Source of the DNA: Undaria pinnatifida | Lineage: Eukaryota; Sar; Phaeophyceae; Laminariales; Alariaceae | Direction: 5' to 3' | NCBI GenBank assembly: GCA_012845835.1 | Contig: JABAKD010000016.1 | Coordinates: 757,343 to 821,342, forward strand | DNA: 64,000 nt | Shown here: piece by piece, positions 48,101-57,285 of the stretch | Layout of the letters: each line of letters starts with the position of its first letter | Position numbering within the stretch: position 1 is the stretch's first letter | Made by a program: the position numbers and the translations under genes | The notes under the pieces: generated by a model | Told to the model about the DNA's origin: nothing | Database searches by the model: none | Seen by the model: the letters and a program-made list of their open reading frames with translations, nothing else

Positions 48101-51100
48101 AATGTTCGATCTCACAGCTGGAGTGTATTTTCATTTTTTATAATATACGAAGTGCGATGGTAGTGTGTTTTGTTTTGTTGTGTTGAGTTGTGTTGTGTTG
48201 TGTTGTGTTGGTGTTGTGTTATGTTGTGTCGTGTTGTGTTGTGTTGTGTTGTGTTGTGTTGTGTTGTGTTGTGTTGTGTTGTGTTGTGTTGTGTTGTGTT
48301 GTGTTGTGTTGTGTTGTGTTGTGTTGTGTTGTGTTGTGTTGTGTTGTGTTGTGTTGTGTTGTGTTGTGTTGTGTTGTGTTGTGTTGTGTTGTGTTGTGTT
48401 GTGTTGTGTTGTGTTGTGTTGTGTTGTGTTGTGTTGTGTTGTGTTGTGTTGTGTTGTGTTGTGTTGTGTTGTGTTTTGTTGTGTTGTGTTGTGTTGTGTT
48501 GTGTTGTGTTGTGTTGTGTTGTGTTGTGTTGTGTTGTGTTGTGTTGTGTTGTGTTGTGTTGTGTTGTGTTGTGTTGTGGTGTGGTGTGGTGTGCTGCGCT
48601 TTGCTGTGTTGTGGGATTTTGCAGCAGTGCAGCGTAGTTTACTTTTGTGCCGTAGTCTTGTGTTGTGTTGTGTTGTGTTGTGTTGTGTTGTGTTGTGTTG
48701 TGTTGTGTTGTGTTGCGTTGTGTTGTGTTGTGTGGTGTGGTGTGGTGTGACACAATTCGGCGTGGGGTGAGGCAGGAGGGGGCAAGACACTACCAGGTGT
48801 ATAGGTCTAGGTATATACATCTTGAAGACCTGGCAAGGACGGGCGGTGGTAGGCGGACTTGGTTGGGATGCTGGAGTGCGACGATGTAGAGCATGCTAAA
48901 TCTGTACGTGTAGTTGCCTCACAATTGAGTCCTCGGTTTGTATGCAAGTGGTGCGACTTTGTAGAGTCTAGCCAGCATGCCTAAGCTGCTGCCTTTTTTT
49001 TACATGCCGGTGTTCTCCGTCCGACATAGCTTCGTATTTTGTCCTAACCTATCTCCCGAACAGCATCCGCGTTTTCTAACGACAATCAGTTGGAAACAGG
49101 GTGGGACAATGTTCGCAAGAGCAACAATTACCCCATTTCGCACAGCGCCGGCGCTTCTGCGGCCACTTCCTTTTAAGTACTTGTAGTGTGGGATCATGTT
49201 TTAAGTAACAGCGGGGTGGTGGTCCGTTTCAAGCATTACCCATGTTTCGGAGACACTATACGTGGAGTCAGCGTGGGATAGTATGTGCAGTAGCCCTGTT
49301 TTACACAGCATCCACGGTTCAGGGATAACATTGTTTATTTTTGTGTGGGACAACGTTTGCGGCAGCAACAGGGTTGCAATATGCGACACCAGTTAAAATA
49401 TCTTATTTCCGGGTAGACTGAAGATTTTATGTAAGGCAGGGTGTGCTATACACTATTTTCAGTACAAAAGAGGCCATGCTCTTATTTTTTCATGGAATTA
49501 CATCTTTTGAGCGCAGAAAAATACGAAACTATCGGGAATAAAATAAAAATAGTAAGGCTGGTGAAGCTGGGGAGGGCACACTGAAAAGCCTTGGAGCCTG
49601 GACGCCAAATTGACGCTTCTCAGCAACGGGCGCCTTCTGTAGTCGAAATGTCGAAATGTTTTGTTCTAGGTCTCCCTTCCCTGTGATTTTGCGACAGGGA
49701 TTGCTTGTAGTGTACCGTACAGGTTAACCCCCCTCAATTTTGTTCTTTTGGACGGGATTGCTTGGGCTGTTCTCCGGAGAGTATAGGAGTTGTAACCTTT
49801 TTGCCACATTCAAACATGACCCGACACTAAATCCCTTTTATCACTTGCAGAAAGGATCCCATGCAGAGTCTCTATTAATAGGTACAATGTCCCCTTAAAC
49901 GTTGAAACAGATCTTAAGGGATTAACATTTCTCTAATTTGGTTTGTGCTGTAGGGATTGATTCGACTATGGTAATCTTTTCCCTTATTAGATGCTATTTC
50001 CGTGCAGTCTGTCTGTAAAAACATGGATGCCCTTCTAAAGTTTAAGTGGTAAGACCCTTCCCAAATGTTGTCTTTGCTACGGGGATTGCTTGAGCTGACC
50101 CCCCCCCCCCCGCCCAATGCTGGTTTTTGTTTTTGTTTTTGCTCTAGGGATTGCTTGGGCCGTTTTCCGGAGAAGGCAGCGAGGGAGAGGTTTCTAGAGC
50201 GGATGCGCATGTATATGATCGGCGGAGGAACGGTGCTGTCGCTTCCCGATTCCCCGCACGCTATGGGGCATGTAAGGCGGGACTCGACCAGCTCGCTAGA
50301 GGATGGGCGCGATTTTGGGCAGCGGCAGCATCAGCAGCAACTGCAGGTAAGATAGCGATCCAGCTTCTCCCGACGCGGGGTGATAGATGTACACTTAAGA
50401 TTTTTTTGGCCGGTTCTTGCATGAAACCACTGTGGACGGAAATGTAAGGACCGTTTGGTATTCATAATACCTATCAAAACGGTCCTTACGTTTGTGGCAG
50501 GGATGGTCCTGGTAGGTGGGGAGGCGTATTTTGCCAATTCTTGTGTGATATTTTTAGTTGTATATGTGGGAACTGTGTTGCCATCAAATCGAGGCGCTCT
50601 ATGGAGGCTATTCTGCGTCTGTCGGTTGTTGTATTCGTAGGACTCGTGATGTATCCATCTATGCTACCTTTCTACCCGGCTACGCGTGGTCCTAACTTTT
50701 GTGTCAATTTTTGTTTCGAAACATCCCGCATCAACACTGGTGATTCTGTAACTTCGCCCTTGTGACGCTGTCCTCCCCCCCCCCCCCTCATTCGTCGGCT
50801 CCGACAACAAACGTCTGGTCGAACGAACTCAAGGGCTACCGGGTGGCTCCACAGCACCGCACCCATGCTCAGTGGCAACATCCGCAGCAGCAACAACAGC
50901 AGCAGCACAGCGCCCCGCAACTTCAACAGCAGCAGCAGCAGCAGCAGTGGCAAGACGACCAAATGTACGGCCGAGGAGACTCAGGGGACCAAGCCGGCCG
51001 CCCCGGTTACTTGGCGCCTTACTGGCCTAACAGGGCCGTAGCAGCGGGAGCGGGCGGGGCTAGCTCCGCCGGTGTTCCCGAGGGCTTGGACCCAGCGGGG

Positions 51101-52327
51101 GGCGGGACTGGGGGCCTGAGCGGCGCGCTTCCCGCCGGCGACTACGGCCGCATGCGCCCGGCTGGTCGTGCTAACTTCTCCGCCGGAGTGCAACCCCCCG
51201 TAGGCTACGCTGGGGGGTCTTTAGGGCAATGGCAGAAGAACCAACCCTTTTCTGCCACTGCAGTCCCCGGTGCCGGCGCTGCCGGTGGCGCCTCCGCTAT
51301 CGGCGCGGCAGCCGTAACCACCGCGGCTGCCACTAATCTGGGAGTACGTCATGGAGAAGGGGCAGGGGGAGGCGGGCACACGGCTTCAAACAATTCTTCT
51401 TCCACTTCCCCCCAGACGCGCCCGATATTCGCGGGACCTCCGGGAAGCAGCTACTTCAGCTTGCGACCCGGCTCGAACATGCGCGGCGGCGCGTCCGCGG
51501 GGACGGACCAGAGGGAGGGGCAAGGCCAGGGTCAGGGGCAGCAGGGGCAGCAGCTCGCCAATGCTTGGGCCGGGGCAGGCGCCGGGGTGGCGGCCGGGGT
51601 TGCGGTGGACGGTCAAGATGGTGTGGATGGTGGGGGTGGCAGCGGGCACCGAGACATGTGGCGGGCGCCAGAGAGACTCACCCCGCCTCCGCCGCAGCTT
51701 GGCGCCGCCGCGAGGCGCACATGGGGCGCCGGAGACTTGGCGAACCCATCGGGGCGCAGTGAGATACCCCCAGGGGGGGGGGGTCTCCCTTCTATTTTTG
51801 AGAGGCATGCGGGGCTTGAGAGGCCTCCGGGTAGTTTTATGATGGCCTCGGGGGGAGTGGTTGGAGCGACGGGGACGGAGGGTAGACACTTCATGGAGGG
51901 TGATGCGGCAGGGGCGGAGGCTGTTGGAGGGGCCAATGCGTGGGGAGGCGCATTTCAGGAGCCGGCGCCCGGGGGGTATGACCAACGTTGGGGGGGCGGG
52001 ACGGCGGCTGCGACTGCGGTGGCGGCGACGGCGTCGACGGGGCAGCCGCATCAGCAGCAACTACAGCAGCAACAGCAACACCAGCAGCACCAACAGGCAC
52101 GTTGGCAGGGAGGACAGGGGCGGGTGGATGCGGAGGGGGTCGGAGGTTCTGTCGACGCCCTCTCCACGCCGAATAGCGTCCACAGAGGCGGTGACGCCCT
52201 GTGGGCCACCGGTGCTAGGGCGGGGGGAATGCCTGGCGGAGGCTTTGACCGCCAGTACGGGATGGATGCGCAGGGTGGGTACAGAGGGGCAACGGGTGCG
52301 GAGGGTGTGCAGGAGGGCAAGGCTTGA
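29806..52327 (+). CDS. RWP-RK domain transcription factor with Gln/Gly-rich tail
   Basis: Seven exons: 29806-30128, 30505-30602, 31972-32054, 38372-38437, 47442-47480, 50176-50346, 50834-52327; phases 2,1,0,0,0,0; 757 residues. Introns are 376, 1369, 6317, 9004, 2695 and 487 bp. The RWP-RK domain is assembled from exons 2-4: ITLKALQAQYHRPLSD, VARDLRVSVARLLKKC, REFGILRWPYRH, then the helix VRSVQESIDQLEKDR. RWP-RK proteins bind DNA and in plants and algae govern nitrogen responses and gamete or egg fate. The N-terminal exon is Ser-rich and ends in a basic KRTR patch. The tail has polyQ, then Gly/Ala-rich sequence typical of activation domains. Exons 1-4 are firm; exons 5-7 rest on splice signals, phase and orientation. 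Intron starts for exons 6 and 7 have close alternatives (50173; 50855). Confidence 0.82.
30505..30602 (+). CDS. RWP-RK gene exon 2 (domain start)
   Basis: Acceptor GCACACGGCAG, donor GATG|GTAAGT. Codes GSSAAQRAAASEACK then ITLKALQAQYHRPLSD, the first helix of the RWP-RK domain. Enters in phase 2, leaves in phase 1. Confidence 0.88.
31972..32054 (+). CDS. RWP-RK gene exon 3 (core RWP motif)
   Basis: Acceptor TCCCTTTGCAG, donor CAT|GTGAGT. Codes VARDLRVSVARLLKKC and REFGILRWPYRH; the RWP triplet is residues 163-165. The canonical RWPxRK ends here in His rather than Lys. Confidence 0.92.
32055..38371 (+). other. RWP-RK intron 3 (6.3 kb)
   Basis: No nested gene could be supported. It holds T-rich and AT-rich stretches, several TACCTGGTA/TACCAGGTA palindromes (33474, 33699, 34154, 35570, 36388, 36978, 37198), a strong hairpin at 35774-35848, and open frames near 35941-36414 that look partly protein-like on both strands and may be transposon remains. 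Confidence 0.55.
35774..35848. repeat. Inverted repeat / hairpin
   Basis: Arms CCCGGGG..CTATGGGCTATAGCA and TGCTATAGCCCATAGCCCCGGG (about 22 bp) flank a loop of some 23 bases. The left arm has two extra G. In RNA of either strand this would be a very stable stem. Confidence 0.9.
38372..38437 (+). CDS. RWP-RK gene exon 4 (post-domain helix)
   Basis: Acceptor TTGTGCGGCAG, donor GACATG|GTGAGC, phase 0 both sides. Codes 22 residues, VRSVQESIDQLEKDREA then ATDDM, continuing RWPYRH as the family's RxxRSLxxxIxxL helix. This fit is why a 6.3-kb intron is proposed. Confidence 0.85.
40021..40256 (+). mobile_element. MITE-like element, copy B
   Basis: About 235 bp, closely matching 45693-45922: CTGTGAGATCGAAGATTTTG, CTCCGATCGCGCGTATT, GTCGGCGACTCCCCTTGCAA, AACTATAAAACCCGTTT and CTGACAGCTATGG. 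No ORF. Confidence 0.75.
41666..41742. mobile_element. Short hairpin MITE (GTAAGGACC family)
   Basis: Imperfect palindrome: CCACTCCGGACGGGAATGTAA at the left and AAATGGTCCTTACATTTCAG with GTCCAGTGG at the right. A better palindrome of the same family is at 50427-50500; half or decayed copies are at 12371-12412 and 1427-1506. Confidence 0.7.
42030..42160. repeat. GGAT / GGGT tetranucleotide tract
   Basis: (GGAT)5 followed by irregular GGGT, GAGT and GGTT units. The Pro/Thr/His-rich frames on the minus strand come from it. Confidence 0.9.
42733..42897 (+). CDS. Small basic ORF, 54 residues
   Basis: ATG to TAA. Starts MNRKGSKGKRKKTHANRRR, then FRESRRVGKSRQ and PLPPPWGPTLNPF. Composition is highly basic and then Pro-rich, unlike the neighbouring repeats, with an acceptor-like TTTTTTGTCGTAG 28 bp upstream. 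I do not recognise it: a ribosome-associated small protein, a coding exon of a nested gene, and chance are all open. It lies inside RWP-RK intron 4. Confidence 0.35.
   Translation: MNRKGSKGKRKKTHANRRRTEFRESRRVGKSRQPLPPPWGPTLNPFTAAFISRF
44509..44721 (+). other. Protein-like open frame in RWP-RK intron 4
   Basis: Frame ending KLPGLESEMRKGIFLADP ... GGRQIAPPGW then TGA. Mixed composition suggests former coding sequence, perhaps a decayed transposon or processed gene. The opposite strand is also open, and no start or splice sites were fixed. Confidence 0.3.
45301..46632. mobile_element. 1.3-kb TIR element with subterminal CGTCTTA repeats
   Basis: Ends GTCCGACTAAGCCCAAT (left) and ATTGGGCCTAAGTCCGAC (right) are inverted copies with about two indels. 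Just inside each end lie many copies of CGTCTTAG-like octamers: 45360-45545 on the left and, inverted (CTAAGACG/AAGACGC), 46480-46615 on the right. Subterminal arrays of this kind are typical of DNA transposons, which bind transposase there. No transposase frame was found, so it is non-autonomous. A separate MITE-like element (45693-45922) is nested inside. Confidence 0.72.
45693..45922 (+). mobile_element. MITE-like element, copy A (best preserved)
   Basis: 230 bp with inverted ends ATTCCAGCTGTGAG and CTGACAGCTGTGGAAT. Contains the family core CGAAACTCATCTTTGCAAGC and GTCGGCGACTCCCCTTGCAA. Dispersed copies or pieces occur at 944-1072, 27700-27745, 40021-40256, 44208-44262, 46945-47005, 48045-48124, 59705-59770 and in the foldback at 62563-62985. 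Confidence 0.78.
47442..47480 (+). CDS. RWP-RK gene exon 5, 39-nt microexon
   Basis: Acceptor CTTATCATGACAG, donor ATTGGG|GTAAGT. Codes MMASFRELKKAIG, phase 0 on both sides, which extends the exon-4 helix in register. Support is splice-site quality and phase only. Confidence 0.6.
48045..48124 (-). mobile_element. Truncated MITE-like copy beside the TGTTG array
   Basis: Reverse copy with CGCGCGATCGGAGTATCAC and CTCACAGCTG, followed by TGTATTTTCATTTTTT as at 1060-1080. It directly abuts the pentanucleotide array. Confidence 0.7.
48165..48742. repeat. (GTGTT)n pentanucleotide array
   Basis: Nearly perfect GTGTT units from about 48182 to 48575, with one T-for-G variant near 48476, then a degenerate spacer and a second block to 48735. 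GTGGT/GCGTT-rich satellite-like sequence extends back to about 47880. Open Cys/Val and Thr/Gln/His frames through it are artefacts. Confidence 0.97.
49690..50175 (+). repeat. GGGATTGCTTG repeats upstream of RWP-RK exon 6
   Basis: Copies at about 49698, 49754, 49953, 50081 and 50149. The 49754 copy (GGGATTGCTTGGGCTGTTCTCC, in two parts GGGATTGCTTGGG and CTGTTCTCCGGAGA) nearly duplicates the stretch that forms the 3' splice site of exon 6. Confidence 0.65.
50176..50346 (+). CDS. RWP-RK gene exon 6
   Basis: Acceptor TTTTCCGGAGAAG, donor CTGCAG|GTAAGA, phase 0. Codes AARERFLERMRMYM, GGGTVLSLPDSPHAMGHV and a Gln/His end (RQHQQQLQ). No named domain recognised; the helix ARERFLERMRMYM may end the coiled region. 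The acceptor could lie 3 bp upstream. Confidence 0.65.
50427..50500. mobile_element. Short hairpin MITE (GTAAGGACC family), best palindrome
   Basis: Arms GTAAGGACCGTTTGGTATT and AATACCTATCAAAACGGTCC flank almost no loop. Outer ends CCACTGTGGACGG and CGTTTGTGG. It sits in the intron between RWP-RK exons 6 and 7. Confidence 0.8.
50834..52327 (+). CDS. RWP-RK gene exon 7, Gln/Gly/Ala-rich C terminus
   Basis: Open from 50744 to TGA at 52325. A C14 tract precedes the acceptor GAACTCAAG (50834) or GGCTCCACAG (50855). About 490 residues: polyQ/His near the start and again near 52050-52100, long Gly/Ala stretches between. The GC-rich third positions and uninterrupted 1.5-kb frame support coding. No ordered domain is seen. 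It may be a separate gene's exon, but orientation and phase match exon 6. Confidence 0.65.
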   Translation, partial: GYRVAPQHRTHAQWQHPQQQQQQQHSAPQLQQQQQQQQWQDDQMYGRGDSGDQAGRPGYLAPYWPNRAVAAGAGGASSAGVPEGLDPAGGGTGGLSGALPAGDYGRMRPAGRANFSAGVQPPVGYAGGSLGQWQKNQPFSATAVPGAGAAGGASAIGAAAVTTAAATNLGVRHGEGAGGGGHTASNNSSSTSPQTRPIFAGPPGSSYFSLRPGSNMRGGASAGTDQREGQGQGQGQQGQQLANAWAGAGAGVAAGVAVDGQDGVDGGGGSGHRDMWRAPERLTPPPPQLGAAARRTWGAGDLANPSGRSEIPPGGGGLPSIFERHAGLERPPGSFMMASGGVVGATGTEGRHFMEGDAAGAEAVGGANAWGGAFQEPAPGGYDQRWGGGTAAATAVAATASTGQPHQQQLQQQQQHQQHQQARWQGGQGRVDAEGVGGSVDALSTPNSVHRGGDALWATGARAGGMPGGGFDRQYGMDAQGGYRGATGAEGVQEGKA

Positions 52328-55300
52328 AGAGTTGTGCAGCTAGCGTATTGACCAGGATTTGCAGGTTGTCTGGTTCGAGGAGAGCAAAACTCGAAGGATT
52401 GTGCAGCTGGCGAAAGGGAAGGGGTTGCCAGCTTTCTGGGTGGCGTTTTATGTAGGGGCAACTGCTATAGGCAGAGGCAGCGGGAGGGGAGAGGAAGAAC
52501 GCCCGACATCCACTCTTGGGGAGGCGCCCCGCAAGTGCACACGTTGACCGCCGTGTAGGTGTGGGGGGGGGGGTACGCGAAGGGGCGAAGAAGGCCTCAC
52601 TGTGTGCTACCGGTGGGTTTATAGGGTTGGGGATCGGCTTCGGACAGGGCACACGCTGTGTAGGGGGGAAGAGAAGAAAGGTAAGGGGGGGGTGCAAAAG
52701 GATCATGCGTTTGTTGATTTTGTAGTTGCAAATTTACGCGATGAATCCTGCGCACCTTGGAAAGGAATAGCCTTCTTCGCGTGCATTGAAATGATGCATG
52801 CATGGTTCGTAGCGGGGTGCTGGCAACAAGAGTCAACCGGCCTGGACCATTACCACAAGGAGCCCTCTCTCCAACAACGACAGCGGACAGGGGCAACGAG
52901 AGCGGCGGGTGGCGTTAGAAACACGAGGATAAATTCGAGCCGGGGTCAAGACACGACATTGCGAGTCGAAGGTGGCAGACAAACGGGTCGTTATTGCCCC
53001 GAGGGGGAGATATTTTTGTTTTTGTTGTTGTTTTTGTCGTGCAGTGCCTCTGCCCGCGTTTTTTCTGCTGTGCACCATTGCCTCGCCGCACAACACCGCG
53101 CCGTGTCGTGCTGCGCAGCGGGTAGACGCGTGCACGTGCGCGGTGAAGGTTTTTTACGCGCACATTGCAAGGAGAGCGGGCGGGTGGGCGGGCGAGTTAC
53201 AGGAGAGTGAGGTCGATGACGACGGGGTGGTCTCACCCCGATATAACGGCCTCGATTTTGCCGTGTTTGTATTGCGGCCAGGGGAGGGGGTATGAGGGAG
53301 GCGGTGTTGGGGGGGGGGAGGGGAGGGTGTACGAATACTTTTTATTTATTTATTTTTTTTATGTGTTCCGGTTGTGGTGGTGTGTCAGGTCTGCTCAAAC
53401 CAGTCCTCGTCCCCTAATGTACAGAGTTCCGTTGCGTGCGGTGCCTTGCGGCGATGCGAGGCACGACGCTCCTCAGAATGGTCGGGATGTGTTTTTCCGG
53501 GGATGGTGCTTTCTTAAAACATGCCGTGGTTCCCGAATTCGCCCGTTGTTTTTGCGGGGGACTTCGTCCCGATGTAGTCCGGATGGATTATTCCCTCTGG
53601 CAGCAAAGGGCACACGGCATTGATAGACATGCTGCCGCGACCGTGTTGCTCTTGAGTGGGCGTGTTGCGGAAATACGATACAACCTGGCATGTGCTTGTG
53701 GATCTTGGCGTATTTATTGTCAATTGTTTTTCGCCTGGTGTGGGCTCCTACCGGTACACGCGTAGTAGGGAGTGGGTCGATATGTACTTGCAATTTTCAT
53801 ACCCCAGTGTCCGTTGCGTGCTTTCCGCACCCGGCAAAACCAGCCAAAACATTTTTATGGGTAACTTGATGTCGGTAAGCGATATCGGCCGGTAAAGAAA
53901 TGTACCATACAATTCCGGAAAGGTCGCTCTCTGTGTCCGAGGGCGGCCCTCTGGTGGCCGCTGGTGGCTACCCTTTATACCTTACGTAGATAGTAGAAGG
54001 GGGGGTGGGGTTTTCTACAGAATAAGAATTCATGACCAGGATGTCGGTCTTGAGGTGGTTTCGGGGGCGAAACGGCCGTCATGTGTGAGTCGGCGACGCG
54101 GGAGGTGTGGCGGTTTGCGATTGCTTTGGGAAATAAGAGTGGTGGCAGGGGTAGGGGTTGGGAAGGAAGGCTGGTCGGTTATTTTTGGGGGTGCACGGCA
54201 TTCAGCATTGGGCACAGCACAGGCAGGCAGATGGGGGCAAAGACGGGCAGTCAGGTGATAAACAAACACAAAAACAGAGCCCCCCAGGCGCGACATGACG
54301 AGACAAGTTTTCTGCTTTTTTTTTGTTTTGTTTTTATTGGTGCTTTGGTTTTGCTTTTGCGTAGCTTTGCAGTTGCGTTGCGGTGCTTTGCTTTGCTTTG
54401 CTTTGCTTTGCTTTGCTTTGCTTTGCTTTGCTTTGCTTTGCTTTGCTTTTGCTTTTGCTTTTGCTTTTGCTTTTGCTTTTGCTTTTGCTTTTGCGTTTGC
54501 TTTTGCTTTTGCTTTAGCTTTCGCTTCTGCTTTAGCTTTAGCTTTAGCTTTAGCTTTGCTTTGCTTTTTTTTTTTTTGTGACTTTTGAGGCGACCGGACG
54601 GGCGGACCACTCCCTCAATTATCATCGATACATCATCAGTCGACGTGATTGTGCACGTGATTATATCTGTTCCCTTTACTGCCTGTAGAGGGGCGATACG
54701 AACGAAAGGGTTTTCGTTCGGTTGGAAATATCGTGACAGCAAGAACAGGGTTGTCTTGATTTAGCTAAAACGGGCCGAGCACAGCGCGTAACAAGAAACG
54801 CGGCGCAACTAGGTGTTGCGTAGATTAGAGGGAGACACTTGGTGCCAGCAGCTAGCAGCTATTGTTCGGGAGGGCATTATTATTATTATCATTGTAGGAT
54901 GTAATACCAAGTTCAGTACCTACGTAACCCTTGACCTTGCCCGGTTGCTGTTGTTGCACTTGGGCTGCGTATTTTGTTTGGCTCGGAATGAGTAACCTGC
55001 TGATTCGAACGGTTGGTTGTGATGTATTATGTGCATTTTTGTTCAACAGGATGGGGGATTGATGCGTGATTGTTTGTGGTCAACTCCCCAAGGACAGGCG
55101 GTCGGTTGATTTTTTCGCTTTGCCGATCAGTGCTTTGAGTTATACGCTCTGGCGCGTTAGGGTTGCCGTCCGTGCGTGCGCTAGATAAACAGGAGCGATC
55201 GCTTTTTTTTTCTGTTGGCATGTTTTTTTTTGTCGGTGTGAGGTGTTGGTTGAAGCTGCTGCTATTACCGGTATTCATTAATCATGCCACTATAATAGTG

Positions 55301-56227
55301 AGCACGCGTCCTCTTCTCCGATCGGCGCCGCTCCTGGAAAACCCAGTCAATGGTGGTGCAAAAGCAAGCAGTTATTTATTGGTTCATTGTAGTCAAGGCT
55401 AAATTTCTCTAGAAACACGCTGCCTGTGTTGCCCCTTCTCTATTATATCCGGCACGCGGCAAGTACGAAGTCGAGACGGGCAGTTTTGTCTTGTGCGACT
55501 TGCTGCTGCTGCAGTTGGAGCTGTTTTTTTTTTTTTTTACGTCGTGGTGGGCAATCGGCGATTCGGACGACGTGTTATGTACTCTTGGGCGCCTCTAAAG
55601 AGAGAGAGCCCAATCTCGGCATGCATTGTTGTGAAGGTGACCACGTCGAGAGAGTTAGGAGTATCAGGGGGAAGTTGCGGGACGTGATCATCGAACGGAG
55701 TGGACTTTTCCGACGAGCTGCTGTGTTCTATATTTAGCAAGGAAGTATGCGTGCATGCCTCTTACTGGAACGATGGCTCCGTGTGGTTCTTCTGTCTCGC
55801 GAAAGGGCATCCTTTTATTAATAAATACCTTTTTCCAGTCTCAGATGACAACAACCATTTTTTTCTGTTGATTGATGACGTACAGGGTATTTTTTCGCAA
55901 AAATGCCCCACGTCAAATGGTACGTGGACATCAATATATATATACAGTATAATTTTTGTTTTATCTCATGCTTGTTGCGTATCAGGTACCAGGGTACTGT
56001 ATGTGTTTGGGTTTCTAACCAAAGAAGCTGACCAGGTGGTTGACACGCAGCTTGATGCATACGTTTATTTACTCACTCGTGTTCTGCACGTAATGTGTTG
56101 TTTGTGTGCATGCCATATTCATATCCCTCGCGAGAAATATACCCCTGGATGCCCAAGGAGAGGATTTTGGCATTTTGCGTTGCGTGATCTCGGTCCACGT
56201 TTTATTTTCGAGCCAGACACATGTATA
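52328..56227. other. Downstream flank of RWP-RK gene
   Basis: Presumably begins with the 3' UTR. Open frames at 52602-53210 (+, GTG start), 53436-53895 (+) and 55700-56374 (+) lack ATG or splice support. The stretch around 53500-53890 is partly protein-like in two plus frames (e.g. PEFARCFCGGLRPDVV), which suggests a frameshifted fossil. A GCTTT-type array occupies 54384-54568. T-tracts are common. Confidence 0.45.
54384..54568. repeat. GCTTT to GCTTTT to GCTTTA compound microsatellite
   Basis: About 12 pentamers GCTTT, then about 15 hexamers GCTTTT with single-base variants, then GCTTTA hexamers, then GCTTT again and a T run. Confidence 0.95.
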
Positions 56228-57008
56228 CAGGCTGGTTCATGTTACATGACGGAAATTTATTCCCCGGCAAATGTCCACGCCGTCTTTTCGATTCAGCCCG
56301 TGAAATTTTGCACACGTCTTCTATGTGCCATTGCGAAGACCTCGCCTGTCTTTTTTTCTTCTTCTTTTGCCTGATTTTTCGTCAGTGAAGATCTTTCGGA
56401 AAATTTTTCGGAAAATTTGGACCACCTTAGACCAAACGTGTTCGGCGAAAAATAAAAATAGAAATGAACGAAACATCCGGAGGTCAGGCGTTGGGGTGGG
56501 CATGAAGAACACGCGGTCAAAATATCAGGGTCTATATCTCACCAACGGCATGGACATTTGAATTTTCGTGCGTAAAAATGAGTAAACTACGTTATTTCCT
56601 GTGAATGACTTGGTTTTAGTGTATGATCCGGTTTGTTCGCTATACTCTGCTTAATATTGAACATACGCGGGTCACATATTTTGTTTTTTTGAGCGAAAAA
56701 TGCTAGAGACATGCCTTGGGGTACCTCCAACCAGTTCGTGCAAAATGCGGCGCATTTTTATGTCGCCCCCACCTGAAAAAAACCCTGAATATTGTTGAAA
56801 AGTTTGAAGGCCTGTAATCGGTCGATACGATTTTCTCTCGTAGAGACAGCCCGAGACCGCTGTAAAAAAAACTGGCCATGTCACCCTCTTCCTTCCACTA
56901 GTCATGGGGGGTCAGTATGATACCAAACGTTCTCCCTTTGACTAGATATTGCGAGCGGCATTCGTGGGGGAGATAATTTGAGTTATGTTCTTTACTTGAA
57001 CCAGCCTG
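56228..57008. mobile_element. TIR element, copy 1 (781 bp)
   Basis: Perfect 12-bp inverted ends CAGGCTGGTTCA / TGAACCAGCCTG. The body is 80-90% alike (by eye) to 58418-59184 throughout. No transposase frame. Flanks ATA and TGT show no target duplication. Confidence 0.85.
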
Positions 57009-57285
57009 TGTGTCCTCTCTGAAGAACAATACCATAGACTACACATTCGGAGTATTTATTTATGTACAGCAGTACCGGGCGCCTTATATTATACCGGGAG
57101 GTGGTACTTAGGCCGGTGCTATACTCTATACCTGCTAGACGACTTTAACATGAGTAGCACCTTTCCTTGCAGTTGACTTTTGAAACATAGCGTAAATGGT
57201 CAACAAATTTATATAGTTTCACATAATGATATAGTCTATATGGCTTACCAGTGGTGATCAATATCTACAGCAGCAGTACCTTTCG

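Noticed and set aside
48112-48820. Cys/Val- and Thr/Gln/His-repeat open frames of 150-230 codons
   Set aside because: Pure products of the GTGTT array in all registers.
52602-53210. 202-codon frame after the RWP-RK stop
   Set aside because: GTG start and irregular composition; most likely 3' UTR and spacer.
55700-56374. 224-codon plus-strand open frame
   Set aside because: No ATG start, hydrophobic AT-rich composition, and its end lies inside TIR element copy 1.
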